Shown here: piece after piece, positions 1 to 7,047 of the stretch | Layout of the letters: each line of letters starts with the position of its first letter | How positions within the stretch are numbered: the stretch's first letter is position 1 | NCBI GenBank assembly: GCA_049522565.1 | Contig: JBEKNT010000332.1 | Location: 1 to 13,234, forward strand | Direction: 5' to 3' | Origin: JASHVB01 sp049522565 | Lineage (GTDB): Bacteria; Pseudomonadota; Alphaproteobacteria; Acetobacterales; Acetobacteraceae | DNA length: 13,234 bases | Notes under the pieces: generated by a model | Databases searched by the model: none | What the model was told of the DNA's origin: nothing | The model's input: only the letters and a program-made list of their open reading frames with translations | Made by a program: the position numbers and the translations under genes

Positions 1-24
1 ATCCTTAGCAGGACTATTCGACCC

Positions 25-513
25 ATGCCGAGCTCCGGGCAACGATCCGGCCAATTACCCGATATGTCGCGACGGTCGTCCCGCCCGCGACGGCGGGGCA
101 CGACTGGTCTTGAGACCCGCATAAAGTTGGCACGGGAACGCCAAGGCCTCTCGCAAAACGCCCTCGCGGCGAAGCTTGGCATCTCAGCAGGCGCCGTCGG
201 ACAGTGGGAGACGGGTCTGGCCCGGCCCGCCGTCGGCAAGCTGGATGCGCTATCCAAGATCCTCGCCGTATCTCTGGACTGGTTGCTCGGCGACTCTGAG
301 CAAGTACCGGCATCCCGTCCCGCGGCAGGCGCCGTGACTGATGCGGAAATGGAATTGCTGAACCAGGCCCGGGAACTGGGGATCGACCTCAAGCAGGTCG
401 TCGCGGAAGCTCGCCGGCAGCGCTGGCTGGAAGAAAACCGTGCGGCGATTGCCGATGCCAACGCTTTCCTGGCGCGCTGTGGCCTGTGGAGCGACGGGCG
501 GCGGCTGTTCTGA
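25..513 (+). CDS. Hybrid antitoxin: XRE-type HTH fused to CcdA-like C-terminus
   Basis: Predicted antitoxin and autorepressor of a ccd-type module. Residues about 30-88 look like an XRE/HTH_3 DNA-binding domain (GLSQNALAAKLGISAGAVGQ, then a WETG turn and LDWLLGD end). Residues 89-103 are a Pro/Ala linker. Residues 104-162 resemble the toxin-binding part of CcdA: RQRWLEENRAAIADANAF, then a terminal GLWSDGRRLF, comparable to the RWKAEN...ARFIEMNG segment of F-plasmid CcdA. Classical CcdA uses a ribbon-helix-helix N-terminus, so the DNA-binding domain appears to have been swapped. The stop overlaps the toxin start by one base (TGATG), which implies coupling. AGGA at 10-13 weakly supports the ATG at 25. 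ATG at 64 is an alternative, and the frame stays open to the window edge, so the true start could lie upstream. The first ~28 residues are Arg/Ser-rich and unlike either domain. The function is inferred from domains and from the toxin neighbour. Confidence 0.8.
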   Translation: MPSSGQRSGQLPDMSRRSSRPRRRGTTGLETRIKLARERQGLSQNALAAKLGISAGAVGQWETGLARPAVGKLDALSKILAVSLDWLLGDSEQVPASRPAAGAVTDAEMELLNQARELGIDLKQVVAEARRQRWLEENRAAIADANAFLARCGLWSDGRRLF

Positions 514-821
514 TGCAGTGCGACGTGCATGCCAATCCCGACGATCCACTCGGGCAGATGCCGTATCTGGTGGACGTCCAGGCGAATTTGCTGTCTGGCC
601 TAGACACCAGGGTTGTCGTGCCGCTCGTCCGCTCCGCGTCGTTCGGACGCCCTGTCAGTCGGTTGCACCCGGCGTTCGCCGTCGATGGCGAGACGTTCAT
701 CATGGCGACGCACCTCCTGGCGGCGGTGAGGCGTCAGTCGCTGGGCGCGTGCGTTGCGTCGCTGGATGAGCGACGTGACGTGATCATCAGTGCCATCGAC
801 GTGCTTTGGTCCGGTGTTTGA
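513..821 (+). CDS. ccdB: CcdB-family toxin (gyrase poison)
   Basis: 102 residues, against 101 in F-plasmid CcdB, with the same layout: an N-terminal MQCDVHANP strand, LVDVQANLL near residues 19-27, RVVVPLV near 33-39, VDGETFIMATHLLAAV in the middle, and C-terminal helix LDERRDVIISAIDVLWSGV. Known family members trap the DNA gyrase-DNA cleavage complex through the C-terminal residues and are neutralised by the CcdA C-terminus. The F toxin ends W-G-I; here the end is W-S-G-V, so the position equivalent to the key W99 appears to be Ser, with an aromatic one residue earlier. Many chromosomal homologues have similar F-S-G-I ends, so activity cannot be judged from this alone. The ATG lies inside the antitoxin stop, giving a start fixed by overlap. 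No ribosomal gene is near enough upstream to suggest any other role. Confidence 0.88.
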   Translation: MQCDVHANPDDPLGQMPYLVDVQANLLSGLDTRVVVPLVRSASFGRPVSRLHPAFAVDGETFIMATHLLAAVRRQSLGACVASLDERRDVIISAIDVLWSGV

Positions 822-849
822 TGCAGCCTTGCCAGCGGATCGTGGCGTC

Positions 850-864
850 CCACCGGTCCGGTGG
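850..864. repeat. Short perfect inverted repeat downstream of ccdB
   Basis: CCACCGG, one central T, CCGGTGG: a perfect 7+1+7 palindrome 28 bases after the toxin stop. It could end ccd transcription or be a protein-binding site. There is no T-run after it, so a rho-independent terminator is not supported. Confidence 0.4.
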
Positions 865-907
865 ACCCGCGCCTGCGCATAAGCGCTCGGAACTTGCCCA
901 ACCGATA

Positions 908-936
908 TTGACTCCCCCCCGACCCGCCACTAGGTT
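908..936 (+). promoter_or_regulatory. Candidate sigma70 promoter for the str operon
   Basis: TTGACT (908-913) and TAGGTT (931-936) are separated by exactly 17 bases, a spacer that includes a run of seven C. The -35 box matches consensus at five of six positions, the -10 at three of six. Placement would give a 5' leader of about 200 nt before rpsL. Position and spacing are seen; activity is inferred. Confidence 0.42.
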
Positions 937-998
937 CCGCGGCCTCCGCCGACCCCCGTGCTTCGTTCGGGTCGCCGTCGTTCACTGGCTCTGGATGC

Positions 999-1038
999 AT
1001 GCGGCGCCGCACCACGGTGCCTAGGCCGCACGCCGCAT
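999..1038 (+). promoter_or_regulatory. Leader hairpin 1 upstream of rpsL
   Basis: ATGCGGCG (999-1006) pairs perfectly with CGCCGCAT (1031-1038). The 24-nt loop contains GCAC/GTGC, able to form a small inner stem. It lies in the predicted str leader and could be a regulatory mRNA structure. No specific ligand or protein is indicated. Confidence 0.4.
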
Positions 1039-1042
1039 CTGA

Positions 1043-1075
1043 CCCGCCTGGTGGGGATGTCCCCAGCCCGGCGGG
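1043..1075 (+). promoter_or_regulatory. Leader hairpin 2 upstream of rpsL
   Basis: Outer stem CCCGCC/GGCGGG (1043-1048 with 1070-1075) encloses an inner stem TGGGG/CCCCA (1052-1056 with 1061-1065) closed by an ATGT loop. No T-run follows, so it is not an obvious attenuator. It sits 75 nt before the rpsL start and may act on the str mRNA. Confidence 0.4.
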
Positions 1076-1149
1076 CTACGCCTGTTGAAGGACGGCCCCG
1101 CAACGCAGCGCCACAGGGCGGCGCGAACAGAGAAAGAGACAGAGGGTCA

Positions 1150-1521
1150 ATGCCGACCATCAACCAGCTCATCGCCAAGGGGCGGGAGCCGCAGAAGACC
1201 CGGAACAAGGTTCCGGCCCTGCAAGGCTGTCCGCAAAAGCGCGGGGTCTGCACGCGCGTCTACACCACCACGCCGAAGAAGCCGAACTCGGCTTTGCGCA
1301 AGGTGGCCAAGGTGCGCCTGACCAACGGCTACGAGGTGGTCAGCTACATCCCCGGCGAGGGCCACAACTTGCAGGAACACTCGGTCGTGCTGATCCGCGG
1401 CGGCCGCGTGAAGGACCTGCCGGGCGTGCGTTATCACATCCTGCGCGGCGTGCTCGACACCCAGGGCATCGCCAAGCGCCGCCAGCGCCGGTCGCTGTAC
1501 GGCGCGAAGCGCCCGAAGTAA
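1150..1521 (+). CDS. rpsL: 30S ribosomal protein S12
   Basis: 123 residues, the usual S12 length. S12 sits at the 30S decoding centre and helps monitor codon-anticodon pairing. The conserved core is intact: PALQGCPQKRGVCTRVYTTT, PKKPNSALRK, GEGHNLQEHSVVLIRGG and RVKDLPGVRYH, including the lysines of the PKKPN and RVKDLPG loops that are changed in streptomycin-resistant mutants, so the sequence looks drug-sensitive at these sites. The aspartate of KDLPG, often methylthiolated by RimO, is present. An in-frame upstream extension to 958 is open but has no family support, so the ATG at 1150 is chosen; AGAGGG lies four bases before it. First gene of the str operon, followed 12 bases later by rpsG. 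Confidence 0.98.
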   Translation: MPTINQLIAKGREPQKTRNKVPALQGCPQKRGVCTRVYTTTPKKPNSALRKVAKVRLTNGYEVVSYIPGEGHNLQEHSVVLIRGGRVKDLPGVRYHILRGVLDTQGIAKRRQRRSLYGAKRPK

Positions 1522-1533
1522 GGGGGCCCGGAC

Positions 1534-2010
1534 ATGTCCCGCCGCCGCCGCGCCGTCAAACGCGAAATCCTGCCGGACGCCAAGTTCGGCGACGTCGTGC
1601 TCAACCGTTTCATGAACGCGCTGATGTACGACGGCAAGAAGTCGGTTGCCGAAGGCATCGTGTACAATGCGCTCGACACGCTGAAGCGTCGCGGCGGCCC
1701 GCAGGCCGACGCGGTGCGCATGTTCCACGAGGCACTCGACAACGTGAAGCCGGCCATCGAAGTGCGTTCGCGCCGGGTCGGCGGCGCCACCTACCAGGTG
1801 CCGGTGGAAGTGCGCACCGAACGGCGCCAGGCTCTGGCGATCCGCTGGCTCATCGACGCCGCGCGCAAGCGGGGCGAGCATACGATGGAGGAGCGGCTTT
1901 CGAACGAACTGCTGGACGCGGTGAACAACCGCGGCGCGGCAGTCAAGAAGCGTGAAGACACCCATCGCATGGCCGAGGCCAACAAGGCCTTCAGCCATTA
2001 TCGCTGGTAG
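1534..2010 (+). CDS. rpsG: 30S ribosomal protein S7
   Basis: 158 residues, close to the usual 156. S7 nucleates assembly of the 30S head by binding the 3' domain of 16S rRNA and contacts E-site tRNA. Visible family marks are the start MSRRRRAVKREILPDAKFGD, LNRFMNALMYDGKK, the central VRSRRVGGATYQVPVEV, and the end KREDTHRMAEANKAFSHYRW. In E. coli S7 represses the str mRNA by binding the rpsL-rpsG spacer; here that spacer is only 12 nt (with an AGGGGG ribosome site), too short for that structure, so the E. coli mode is unlikely. Normally fusA would follow; instead tuf starts 48 bases later. Confidence 0.98.
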   Translation: MSRRRRAVKREILPDAKFGDVVLNRFMNALMYDGKKSVAEGIVYNALDTLKRRGGPQADAVRMFHEALDNVKPAIEVRSRRVGGATYQVPVEVRTERRQALAIRWLIDAARKRGEHTMEERLSNELLDAVNNRGAAVKKREDTHRMAEANKAFSHYRW

Positions 2011-2058
2011 ACGCAGGACACCTAAGGGACCCGATCGGGCATCCACGGAGACAATACT

Positions 2059-3249
<1,191 letters not shown>

Positions 3250-3264
3250 CAGACTGAAACCGCA

Positions 3265-3304
3265 GCCGGCGCCCTGCACGCAGCGGGGCGCCGGCGGTCG
3301 TTTT
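3265..3304 (+). terminator. Terminator-like hairpin between tuf and rpsJ
   Basis: GCCGGCGCCC (3265-3274) and GGGCGCCGGC (3286-3295) form a perfect 10-bp all-GC stem with an 11-nt loop. GGTCG and then four T (3301-3304) follow. The T-run is short and offset, so termination may be partial. It separates the str block from the S10 block. No clear promoter is seen before rpsJ. Confidence 0.5.
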
Positions 3305-3332
3305 CAGGCAGCGGGGAACCGGAATACCGAAG

Positions 3333-3641
3333 ATGGACAACCAGAATATCCGCATCCGGCTTAAGGCCTACGATCACCGCGTGCTGGACAACAGCACGAA
3401 GGAGATCGTGAACACGGCCAAGCGCACGGGTGCCCGGGTCCGCGGACCGATCCCGCTGCCCACCCATATCGAGCGTTTCACCGTCAACCGCTCGCCGCAC
3501 GTCGATAAGAAGAGCCGCGAGCAATTCGAGATTCGCACGCATCGCCGGCTGCTGGATATCGTCGAGCCGACGCCGCAGACGGTGGACGCACTGATGAAAC
3601 TCGACCTCGCCGCCGGCGTGGATGTCGAGATCAAGATCTGA
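3333..3641 (+). CDS. rpsJ: 30S ribosomal protein S10 / NusE
   Basis: 102 residues, normal length. S10 is part of the 30S head and, as NusE, couples ribosomes and antitermination complexes to RNA polymerase through NusB and NusG. Conserved segments include IRIRLKAYDHRVLDNSTKEI, RGPIPLPTHIERFTVNRSPH, the loop VDKKSREQFEIRTHRRLLDI, and the C-terminal PAGVDVEIKI-like strand (here AAGVDVEIKI). It opens the S10 operon, 83 bases after tuf. GGGGAACCGGA upstream is a weak ribosome site. No unusual residues were seen. Confidence 0.98.
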   Translation: MDNQNIRIRLKAYDHRVLDNSTKEIVNTAKRTGARVRGPIPLPTHIERFTVNRSPHVDKKSREQFEIRTHRRLLDIVEPTPQTVDALMKLDLAAGVDVEIKI

Positions 3642-3645
3642 AGCG

Positions 3646-4374
3646 ATGGCGGATACGATGACCCCTGGGCGCACCGGATTGCTGGCGAAAAAGCTCGGGA
3701 TGACCCGGGTGTTCAAGGATGACGGCACGCACGTGCCGGTCACCGTGTTGCAGCTCGACGGGCTGCAGGTGGTGGCCGCGCGGACCCAGGAGACGGACGG
3801 CTATACCGCCGTGCAGCTCGGCTGGGGCACGGCCAAGGTGAAGAACGTGTCGAAGCCGAACCGCGGCCATTTCGCCAAGGCGAAGGTCGAGCCGAAGCTG
3901 AAGCTGGTGGAATTCCGCGTCGCCGCCGATGCGGTGCTGGAGCCCGGCGCCACGCTGTCGGCCGCGCATTTCGCGGTGGGGCAGAAGGTCGATGTGTGCG
4001 GCACGTCGAAGGGCAAAGGCTTTGCCGGCGGCATGAAGCGCTGGAACTTCTCCGGCCTGGAAGCCAGCCACGGCGTGTCGATCAGCCATCGCAGCCTGGG
4101 CTCCACCGGCAACCGGCAGGATCCCGGCAAGACGTTCAAGAACAAGAAAATGGCCGGCCATCTCGGCGTCGATCGCATCACCACGTTGAATTTGGAAGTG
4201 GCTGCGGTGGATGCCGACAAGGGCCTGCTGATGATCAAGGGTGCCGTTCCCGGCGCGAAGGGCGGCTATGTGCTGGTGCGCGACGCGGTCAAGCGCGCGC
4301 GGCCGGCGGATGCGCCGTATCCCGCCGCGCTGATCGGTTCGCGGCACGAGACCGCGGACGCGGCGGCGAGCTGA
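3646..4374 (+). CDS. rplC: 50S ribosomal protein L3
   Basis: 242 residues from ATG 3646, within the alphaproteobacterial range. L3 initiates 50S assembly and sends a loop to the peptidyl transferase centre. The start region GRTGLLAKKLGMTRVF, the central FAGGMKRWNFSGLEASHGVS, and the tip loop TGNRQDPGKTFKNKKMAGH are typical; Q158 in RQDPGK matches the glutamine methylated by PrmB in E. coli. ATG at 3658 is a second possible start and would remove MADT; neither has a strong ribosome site, and the gene begins four bases after rpsJ, so coupling is likely. The C-terminal RHETADAAAS is a short Ala-rich tail of no known role. Confidence 0.97.
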   Translation: MADTMTPGRTGLLAKKLGMTRVFKDDGTHVPVTVLQLDGLQVVAARTQETDGYTAVQLGWGTAKVKNVSKPNRGHFAKAKVEPKLKLVEFRVAADAVLEPGATLSAAHFAVGQKVDVCGTSKGKGFAGGMKRWNFSGLEASHGVSISHRSLGSTGNRQDPGKTFKNKKMAGHLGVDRITTLNLEVAAVDADKGLLMIKGAVPGAKGGYVLVRDAVKRARPADAPYPAALIGSRHETADAAAS

Positions 4375-4385
4375 GGGCAAGGTCG

Positions 4386-5189
4386 ATGCAGGTCGAAATC
4401 ACCACCCTGGACAAGGCCAGCGCCGGCAACGCCGAGTTGCCGGATGAGCTGTTCGGCGCCAGGCCGCGTCCGGACATCATGGCGCGCGTGGTGCATTGGC
4501 AATTGGCCAAGCGCCGCGCCGGCACGCACAGCACCAAGGGGCTGAGCGAGGTGTCCGGCACCACGAAGAAGCCGTATCGCCAAAAGGGCACCGGCAATGC
4601 GCGCCAGGGCAGCCTGCGCGCGCCGCAATTCCGCGGCGGTGGCATCGTGCACGGTCCGGTGCCGCATTCGCACGCCTACAGCCTGAACAAGAAGGTGCGT
4701 CGGCTCGGGCTGATCTCCGCGCTGTCGCAGAAGCAGGCGGACGGCAAGCTGGTGGTGCTCGACAGCATCGCCGGCACCACCAAGACGGCCGAGCTGGCGA
4801 AGAAGTTCCGCGCGCTGGGCTGGCGTTCCGTCCTCATTGTCGACGGGGCGGTGGACGATAATTTCCTGCTGGCAAGCCGCAACATTCCCGGGATCGACGT
4901 GCTGCCGACGGTGGGCGCCAACGTCTATGACATCCTGCGCCACGACGTGCTGGCGATTACCACCGCCGGGGTCGAAGGGCTGAAGCAGCGCCTGAATGGC
5001 GCGCACGCCGCGGCCGAGGGTGAAGCGGCGTCGGACGCAGACGCGGCCGCCGCAGTGACGTCCGAGGCGCCCGTGGCAGCCGAACCGGACGCGGCGTCCG
5101 AGCCGGATGCATCACCCGAATTGAATACGGCATCCGAAGGCCATGCGACATCCGAAGGCGACGCGGCCGGCGAAGGAGACGCGGTATGA
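4386..5189 (+). CDS. rplD: 50S ribosomal protein L4 with long acidic C-terminal tail
   Basis: 267 residues; typical L4 is about 205. Residues 1-204 are a normal L4, with the exit-tunnel loop region GTTKKPYRQKGTGNARQGS and RAPQFRGGGIVHGP (about 58-90) and the end HDVLAITTAGVEGLKQRLN. L4 binds 23S rRNA domain I and lines the nascent-chain tunnel; in E. coli it also represses its own operon and inhibits RNase E. Residues 205-267 add a 63-residue Ala/Glu/Asp/Ser-rich acidic tail with repeats such as AASEPDA, TASEGHA, TSEGDA, AGEGDA, predicted to be disordered. The tail frame is real: it runs into the rplW start with an ATGA overlap. Start ATG 4386 is 11 bases after rplC and follows AGGGCAAGG. Confidence 0.96.
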   Translation: MQVEITTLDKASAGNAELPDELFGARPRPDIMARVVHWQLAKRRAGTHSTKGLSEVSGTTKKPYRQKGTGNARQGSLRAPQFRGGGIVHGPVPHSHAYSLNKKVRRLGLISALSQKQADGKLVVLDSIAGTTKTAELAKKFRALGWRSVLIVDGAVDDNFLLASRNIPGIDVLPTVGANVYDILRHDVLAITTAGVEGLKQRLNGAHAAAEGEAASDADAAAAVTSEAPVAAEPDAASEPDASPELNTASEGHATSEGDAAGEGDAV

Positions 5190-5524
5190 GCGAAACGCAA
5201 ACCGCGGCAAAGCCGCGCAAGCCGACGCTGTCGCGCGAGGCGATGTACGAGCTGATCCGCAGCCCGATCGTCACCGAGAAGTCCACCGCGATCTCGGAAC
5301 ATAATCAGGTGATGTTCCGCGTCGCGCCGCATGCCACCAAGCCGCAGATCAAGGAAGCGGTGGAGGGCCTGTTCGGCGTGAAGGTCACGGCGGTGAACAC
5401 GCTGGTGCAGAAGGGCAAGACCAAGAAGTTCAAGGGCCGGCCCGGCAAGCGATCGGACGTCAAGAAGGCGTTCGTCAAACTTGCCGCCGGCCAGTCGATC
5501 GATCTCTCCAGCGGCCTCGCATAG
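5186..5524 (+). CDS. rplW: 50S ribosomal protein L23
   Basis: 112 residues, about 12 longer than E. coli L23 because of an N-terminal MSETQTAAKPRKPTLSREAM segment. L23 sits at the tunnel exit, where trigger factor and SRP dock. The core shows LIRSPIVTEKST, with E31 at the position of the trigger-factor contact glutamate of E. coli, followed by KPQIKEAVEGLFGVKV, VNTLVQKGKTKK and the C-terminal GQSIDLSSG. Its ATG overlaps the rplD stop by four bases (ATGA), so translation is probably coupled to L4. A later methionine (residue 20) could give a shorter form, but the overlap favours the first. Confidence 0.97.
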   Translation: MSETQTAAKPRKPTLSREAMYELIRSPIVTEKSTAISEHNQVMFRVAPHATKPQIKEAVEGLFGVKVTAVNTLVQKGKTKKFKGRPGKRSDVKKAFVKLAAGQSIDLSSGLA

Positions 5525-5538
5525 GGCGGGGGCAGAAA

Positions 5539-6369
5539 ATGGCACTGAGACAATTCAATCCGGTCACGGCGAGCCTGCGCGGCACGGTGCTGATCGACCG
5601 TTCCGAGCTGTGGAAGGGCAAGCCGGTCAAGGCTTTGACCGTGGGCAAGTCGCACTCGGGCGGGCGCAACAACCACGGCCACACCTCGGTGCGGTTCCGC
5701 GGCGGCGGACACAAGCAGTCGTATCGCAACGTCGATTTCAAACGTCGGAAATTCGATGTGGCGGCGACGGTGGAGCGGCTGGAATACGATCCGAACCGCA
5801 GCGCGTTCATCGCCCTGGTGAAGTACCAGGACGGCGAGCTGTCGTACATCATCGCGCCGCAGCGGCTGCGTGCCGGCGACCAGGTGGTCTCGGGCTCGCG
5901 CGTCGATATCAAGCCGGGCAACGCGATGCCGATGGCGGCGATCCCGGTCGGCACGATCATCCATAATATCGAGATGAAGCCGGGCGCCGGGGGCAAGATG
6001 GCGCGCGCCGCGGGGACCTATGCGCAGTTGGTCGGCAAGGATGCCGGCTACGCGCAGGTCAAGCTGATGTCGGGCGAGCTGCGCGTGGTGCGCGCCGAAT
6101 GCATGGCGAGCGTCGGCGCGGTGTCGAACCCCGACAACATGAACCAGAAGATCGGCAAGGCCGGGCGCACCCGCTGGCTCGGCCGCCGGCCGCACAACCG
6201 GGGCGTGGTGATGAACCCGGTCGATCACCCGCTGGGCGGCGGCGAGGGACGCAGCTCCGGCGGGCGGCATCCGGTCTCGCCGTGGGGCCAGCCGGCCAAG
6301 GGCTACAAGACACGCGGCAACAAGCGGACGGACAAGCTGATCGTCCGCCGCCGCAACAAGGGCAAGTAG
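5539..6369 (+). CDS. rplB: 50S ribosomal protein L2
   Basis: 276 residues, normal length. L2 is needed for subunit joining and for peptidyl transferase activity. The OB-fold and SH3-like regions are typical: HSGGRNNHGHTSVRFRGGGH (39-58), YRNVDFKRRKFDV, GTIIHNIEMKPGAGGK. The C-terminal loop MNPVDHPLGGGEGRSSGGRH is intact with H230, equivalent to the histidine near the peptidyl transferase centre (H229 in E. coli). The basic tail KLIVRRRNKGK ends two bases before rpsS. The start lies 14 bases after rplW with a GGGCGGGGG run before it. Nothing unusual seen. Confidence 0.98.
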   Translation: MALRQFNPVTASLRGTVLIDRSELWKGKPVKALTVGKSHSGGRNNHGHTSVRFRGGGHKQSYRNVDFKRRKFDVAATVERLEYDPNRSAFIALVKYQDGELSYIIAPQRLRAGDQVVSGSRVDIKPGNAMPMAAIPVGTIIHNIEMKPGAGGKMARAAGTYAQLVGKDAGYAQVKLMSGELRVVRAECMASVGAVSNPDNMNQKIGKAGRTRWLGRRPHNRGVVMNPVDHPLGGGEGRSSGGRHPVSPWGQPAKGYKTRGNKRTDKLIVRRRNKGK

Positions 6370-6371
6370 AG

Positions 6372-6650
6372 ATGGCGCGTTCCGTCTGGAAAGGGCCGTT
6401 CGTCGACGGCTATCTGCTGAACAAGGCCGAGGCGGCGCGTGGCTCGGGGCGCAACGAGATCATTCGGATCTGGTCGCGCCGCTCCACCATCCTGCCGCAG
6501 TTCGTCGGCCTGACGTTCGGCGTCTATAACGGCCACAAGTTCCTGCCGGTGCAGGTGAACGAGAACATGGTGGGTCACAAGTTCGGCGAGTTCTCGCCGA
6601 CGCGCACCTTCACCGGCCATTCCGGCGACAAGCGGGCGAGGCGGGGCTGA
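6372..6650 (+). CDS. rpsS: 30S ribosomal protein S19
   Basis: 92 residues, normal length. S19 lies in the 30S head near the A-site finger and bridge B1a, next to S13. Typical sequence: ARSVWKGPFVDGYLLNKAE, IRIWSRRSTILPQFVGLTF, VYNGHKFLPVQVNENMVGHK, GEFSPTRTFTGHSGDKRA. The two bases between the rplB stop and this ATG imply coupling. Next gene rplV starts after a three-base gap. No anomalies. Confidence 0.98.
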   Translation: MARSVWKGPFVDGYLLNKAEAARGSGRNEIIRIWSRRSTILPQFVGLTFGVYNGHKFLPVQVNENMVGHKFGEFSPTRTFTGHSGDKRARRG

Positions 6651-6653
6651 GCC

Positions 6654-7046
6654 ATGAGCAAACCGAAGCACGCGCGCGGTCTGCCCGACAACGAATCGCA
6701 GGCGATCGTGTCGAACCTGCGGGTCAGCCCGCGCAAGCTGAACCTGGTGGCGGGACTGATCCGCAACCTGCCGGCGCAGCAGGCGGTGGCGACCTTGACG
6801 TTCTCCAAGCGGCGCATCGCCAAGGATGTGCGCAAGGCTTTGGAAAGCGCGATCGCCAATGCCGAGAACAACCACCAGCTCGACGTGGACCGGTTGGTGG
6901 TGTCGCGGGCCGAGGTTGGCCGCTCGATCGTCATGCGCCGGTTCCATGCGCGTGGCCGCGGGCGTGCGTCGCGGGTGGAGAAGTGGTTCAGCCACCTGAA
7001 GATCGTCGTGACGGAACGCGAACAGGGTTCCGAGGAGGCCGCATAG
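6654..7046 (+). CDS. rplV: 50S ribosomal protein L22
   Basis: 130 residues; typical 110-130. L22 contacts all six domains of 23S rRNA and its long beta hairpin lines the exit tunnel beside L4. Seen: IVSNLRVSPRKLNLVAGLIR, LTFSKRRIAKDVRKALESAI, AENNHQLDVDRLVV, then the hairpin region RSIVMRRFHARGRGRASRVE, where macrolide-resistance changes map in other species. The following KWFSHLKIVV replaces the more usual K-P-x-SHI, a mild divergence. The N-terminal MSKPKHARGLPDNESQ is a family-style extension. The start is set by the three-base gap after rpsS. Stop TAG is followed one base later by rpsC. Confidence 0.97.
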   Translation: MSKPKHARGLPDNESQAIVSNLRVSPRKLNLVAGLIRNLPAQQAVATLTFSKRRIAKDVRKALESAIANAENNHQLDVDRLVVSRAEVGRSIVMRRFHARGRGRASRVEKWFSHLKIVVTEREQGSEEAA

Positions 7047-7047
7047 G

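Larger units (their letters stand above)
822..1149. other. Non-coding spacer and probable str operon leader
   Basis: A 328-bp stretch between the ccdB stop and the rpsL start with no convincing gene; short ORFs here have no recognisable protein. It holds the palindrome at 850-864, a candidate promoter at 908-936, a weak CGACCC/GGGTCG hairpin (950-974), and two stronger hairpins at 999-1038 and 1043-1075. A purine-rich run with AGAGGG leads to the rpsL ATG. In many alphaproteobacteria rpoC precedes rpsL; it is not present here. Confidence 0.6.

Noticed and set aside
80..97. CCCGCC-CGCGAC-GGCGGG inverted repeat as an operator of the ccd module
   Set aside because: It lies inside the antitoxin coding frame by either ATG and is a simple GC repeat; an operator would be expected upstream of the window edge.
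806..1024. 72-codon ORF after ccdB
   Set aside because: It spans the candidate promoter, has no ribosome site or domain, and its sequence is Arg/Pro/His-rich as in chance GC-rich frames.
958..1149. Upstream extension of rpsL to 958
   Set aside because: The frame is open but the added 64 residues have no S12 likeness and include the leader hairpins; ATG 1150 gives the exact family start.
2028..2041. CCCGATCGGG between rpsG and tuf as a scar of the element at 13064-13232
   Set aside because: Only about nine bases (GACCCGATC) are shared with the element's core, which can occur by chance in GC-rich DNA.
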